Below, in pieces: positions 6,008 through 6,769 of a DNA stretch of 6,769 bases. Within the stretch, counting starts at the first letter, position 1, and each line of letters begins with the position of its first letter. The position numbers and the translations under genes were made by a program. The notes under the pieces were generated by a model that was not told the DNA's origin, did no database searches, and saw nothing but the letters and a program-made list of their open reading frames with translations. The DNA comes from CAZXYF01 sp964644705. GTDB taxonomy: Bacteria; Planctomycetota; Brocadiia; SM23-32. The DNA lies in assembly GCA_964644705.1 (NCBI GenBank), contig CAZXYF010000173.1, forward strand, positions 1-6,769, written 5' to 3'.

Positions 6008-6253
6008 AGGGAATTTGCCCTGTCGCGTTGTTTGCGCATCTTCGGATAGTTAAGAAGTGCGCCCCTACCGGACAAGTCCGGCAATAGGCCCATCTGGAAT
6101 AACGTGGTTTATTGATTTTTTTTTCGAGAATACACGGCACAAATCCCTTACCGTTGCGATGAGTCGGGCGGCCATGTACAGTGACACAGTCAGGCCCCTC
6201 ATGCCTCCAACTCAAGATTAGTTTTTCCGAATTCAACCTACAGGAAATGTCTC
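6008..6253 (+). other. Intergenic region before mazG; T-run and a weak promoter-like pair, no gene seen
   Basis: These 246 bases hold no convincing coding frame. A small inverted repeat, CCGGAC-AA-GTCCGG (6068-6081), lies 34 bases before a run of nine T (6116-6124). That T-run directly follows a weak AATAA/TTATT stem (6098-6113), so a poor terminator for the SpoIIM-like gene is possible. TTGCGA (6154-6159) and TACAGT (6177-6182) sit 17 bases apart with four of six matches each, making a marginal promoter candidate for mazG. Confidence 0.35.
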
Positions 6254-6769
6254 ATGTCTCAGATTGCTGCCGACGAGAGTTCAATCCCGGAGAATCTACC
6301 CCAGACGCGACGTCTGTTGCAAATTATGGAGCGGCTGCGCGGCGATGATGGGTGCCCGTGGGATGCCGAACAGACCCTGGATACCCTGAAATCGTATCTG
6401 GTGGAAGAGTGCGGGGAGGTGCTGGAGGCGATTGAACTCAAGGATTATGACGAGCTCGAGGATGAGCTGGGCGACCTGCTTCTGCAGGTCGTGTTTCAGT
6501 GCCAGATCTGCGCCGAGGAGGGCCATTTCGACTTTGAATCGGTCGCCGGACGAATCGCCGACAAGATGGTCCGGCGCCATCCGCACGTGTTCAGCGACGA
6601 TGACGCGGAGACGACGGACGATGTGCGGGCCAACTGGGATGAGATTAAAACTCAGGAGCGGGAGGACAAGGGGAAACCGGTCCCGAAATCCGTCCTTGAT
6701 GGTGTTCCGCGGCACCTTCCCGCGTTGATGCGCGCCAGAGACCTGCAGAAAAAGGCCTCGAAAGTCGGG
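6254..6769 (+). CDS. mazG: MazG nucleoside triphosphate pyrophosphohydrolase, N-terminal part (cut by window end)
   Basis: The first 172 codons are present; the stop lies beyond the window. MazG hydrolyses NTPs and dNTPs to the monophosphate and pyrophosphate, clearing aberrant nucleotides and, in E. coli, influencing ppGpp levels in starvation. The N-terminal MazG domain is clear: MERLRGDDGCPWDAEQTL (25-42), then the magnesium-binding EExxE...ExxD pattern with Glu51, Glu52, Glu55, Glu71 and Asp74, then LLLQVVFQCQI (75-85), KMVRRHPHVFSD (104-115) and NWDEIKTQER (127-136). The second, repeated domain would begin near the cut. E. coli MazG has about 263 residues, so roughly a third is missing. 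The usual EECYE-type motif reads EECGE here. The start at 6254 is supported by AGGA (6242-6245), eight bases upstream. It appears to be transcribed separately from the preceding membrane protein gene. Confidence 0.95.
   Translation, partial: MSQIAADESSIPENLPQTRRLLQIMERLRGDDGCPWDAEQTLDTLKSYLVEECGEVLEAIELKDYDELEDELGDLLLQVVFQCQICAEEGHFDFESVAGRIADKMVRRHPHVFSDDDAETTDDVRANWDEIKTQEREDKGKPVPKSVLDGVPRHLPALMRARDLQKKASKVG

Noticed and set aside
6159..6221. Short frame of 20 codons before mazG (MSRAAMYSDTVRPL and on)
   Set aside because: There is no ribosome binding site and no recognisable feature, and a frame of this length is expected by chance.

Overview
The window looks like a bacterial chromosome segment of moderately high G+C with mostly housekeeping and metabolic genes. 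I see no phage, IS, CRISPR, tRNA or rRNA signal. Placement is uncertain. An ADP-ribosylglycohydrolase-like protein encoded next to a URO-D-superfamily protein is a combination I associate with Planctomycetes, Lentisphaerae, Verrucomicrobia and related candidate phyla. The window itself contains no marker gene that settles the lineage.

Layout. On the minus strand, reading leftwards from about 3290, there is a candidate promoter, then an ADP-ribosylglycohydrolase-family gene (3162 to 1777), a URO-D-superfamily gene (1730 to 753) and a small two-helix membrane protein (666 to 136). They are probably one transcription unit, with gaps of 46 and 86 bases. On the plus strand, from a strong sigma70-like promoter at 3378-3406, there is an MBL-fold hydrolase (3447-4199), then a divergent FolD-type methylenetetrahydrofolate dehydrogenase (4312-5190) closed by a clear intrinsic terminator (about 5306-5338). 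After that come a five-helix SpoIIM-like membrane protein (5375-6007) and the N-terminal 172 codons of a MazG nucleotide pyrophosphohydrolase (6254 to the window edge).

How the genes may work together. The URO-D-superfamily protein lacks the arginine-rich N-terminal motif of true uroporphyrinogen decarboxylase and keeps an H-x-C pair, so a methyltransferase-like role is possible. A folate-dependent dehydrogenase lies across the divergent promoter region. This recalls C1-catabolic loci that combine URO-D-like methyltransferases with FolD, but no corrinoid protein is visible here, so the link is only a hypothesis.

The most notable observation is in FolD. Three residues known to be catalytic in bifunctional enzymes are replaced together (Lys to Gln50, Gln to Leu97, Asp to Glu120), which suggests altered or lost cyclohydrolase activity. 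The MBL protein also departs from its family signature, with Pro in place of Asp in HxHxDH. I found no wholly novel system; the interest lies in these enzyme variants and in the divergent regulatory region.
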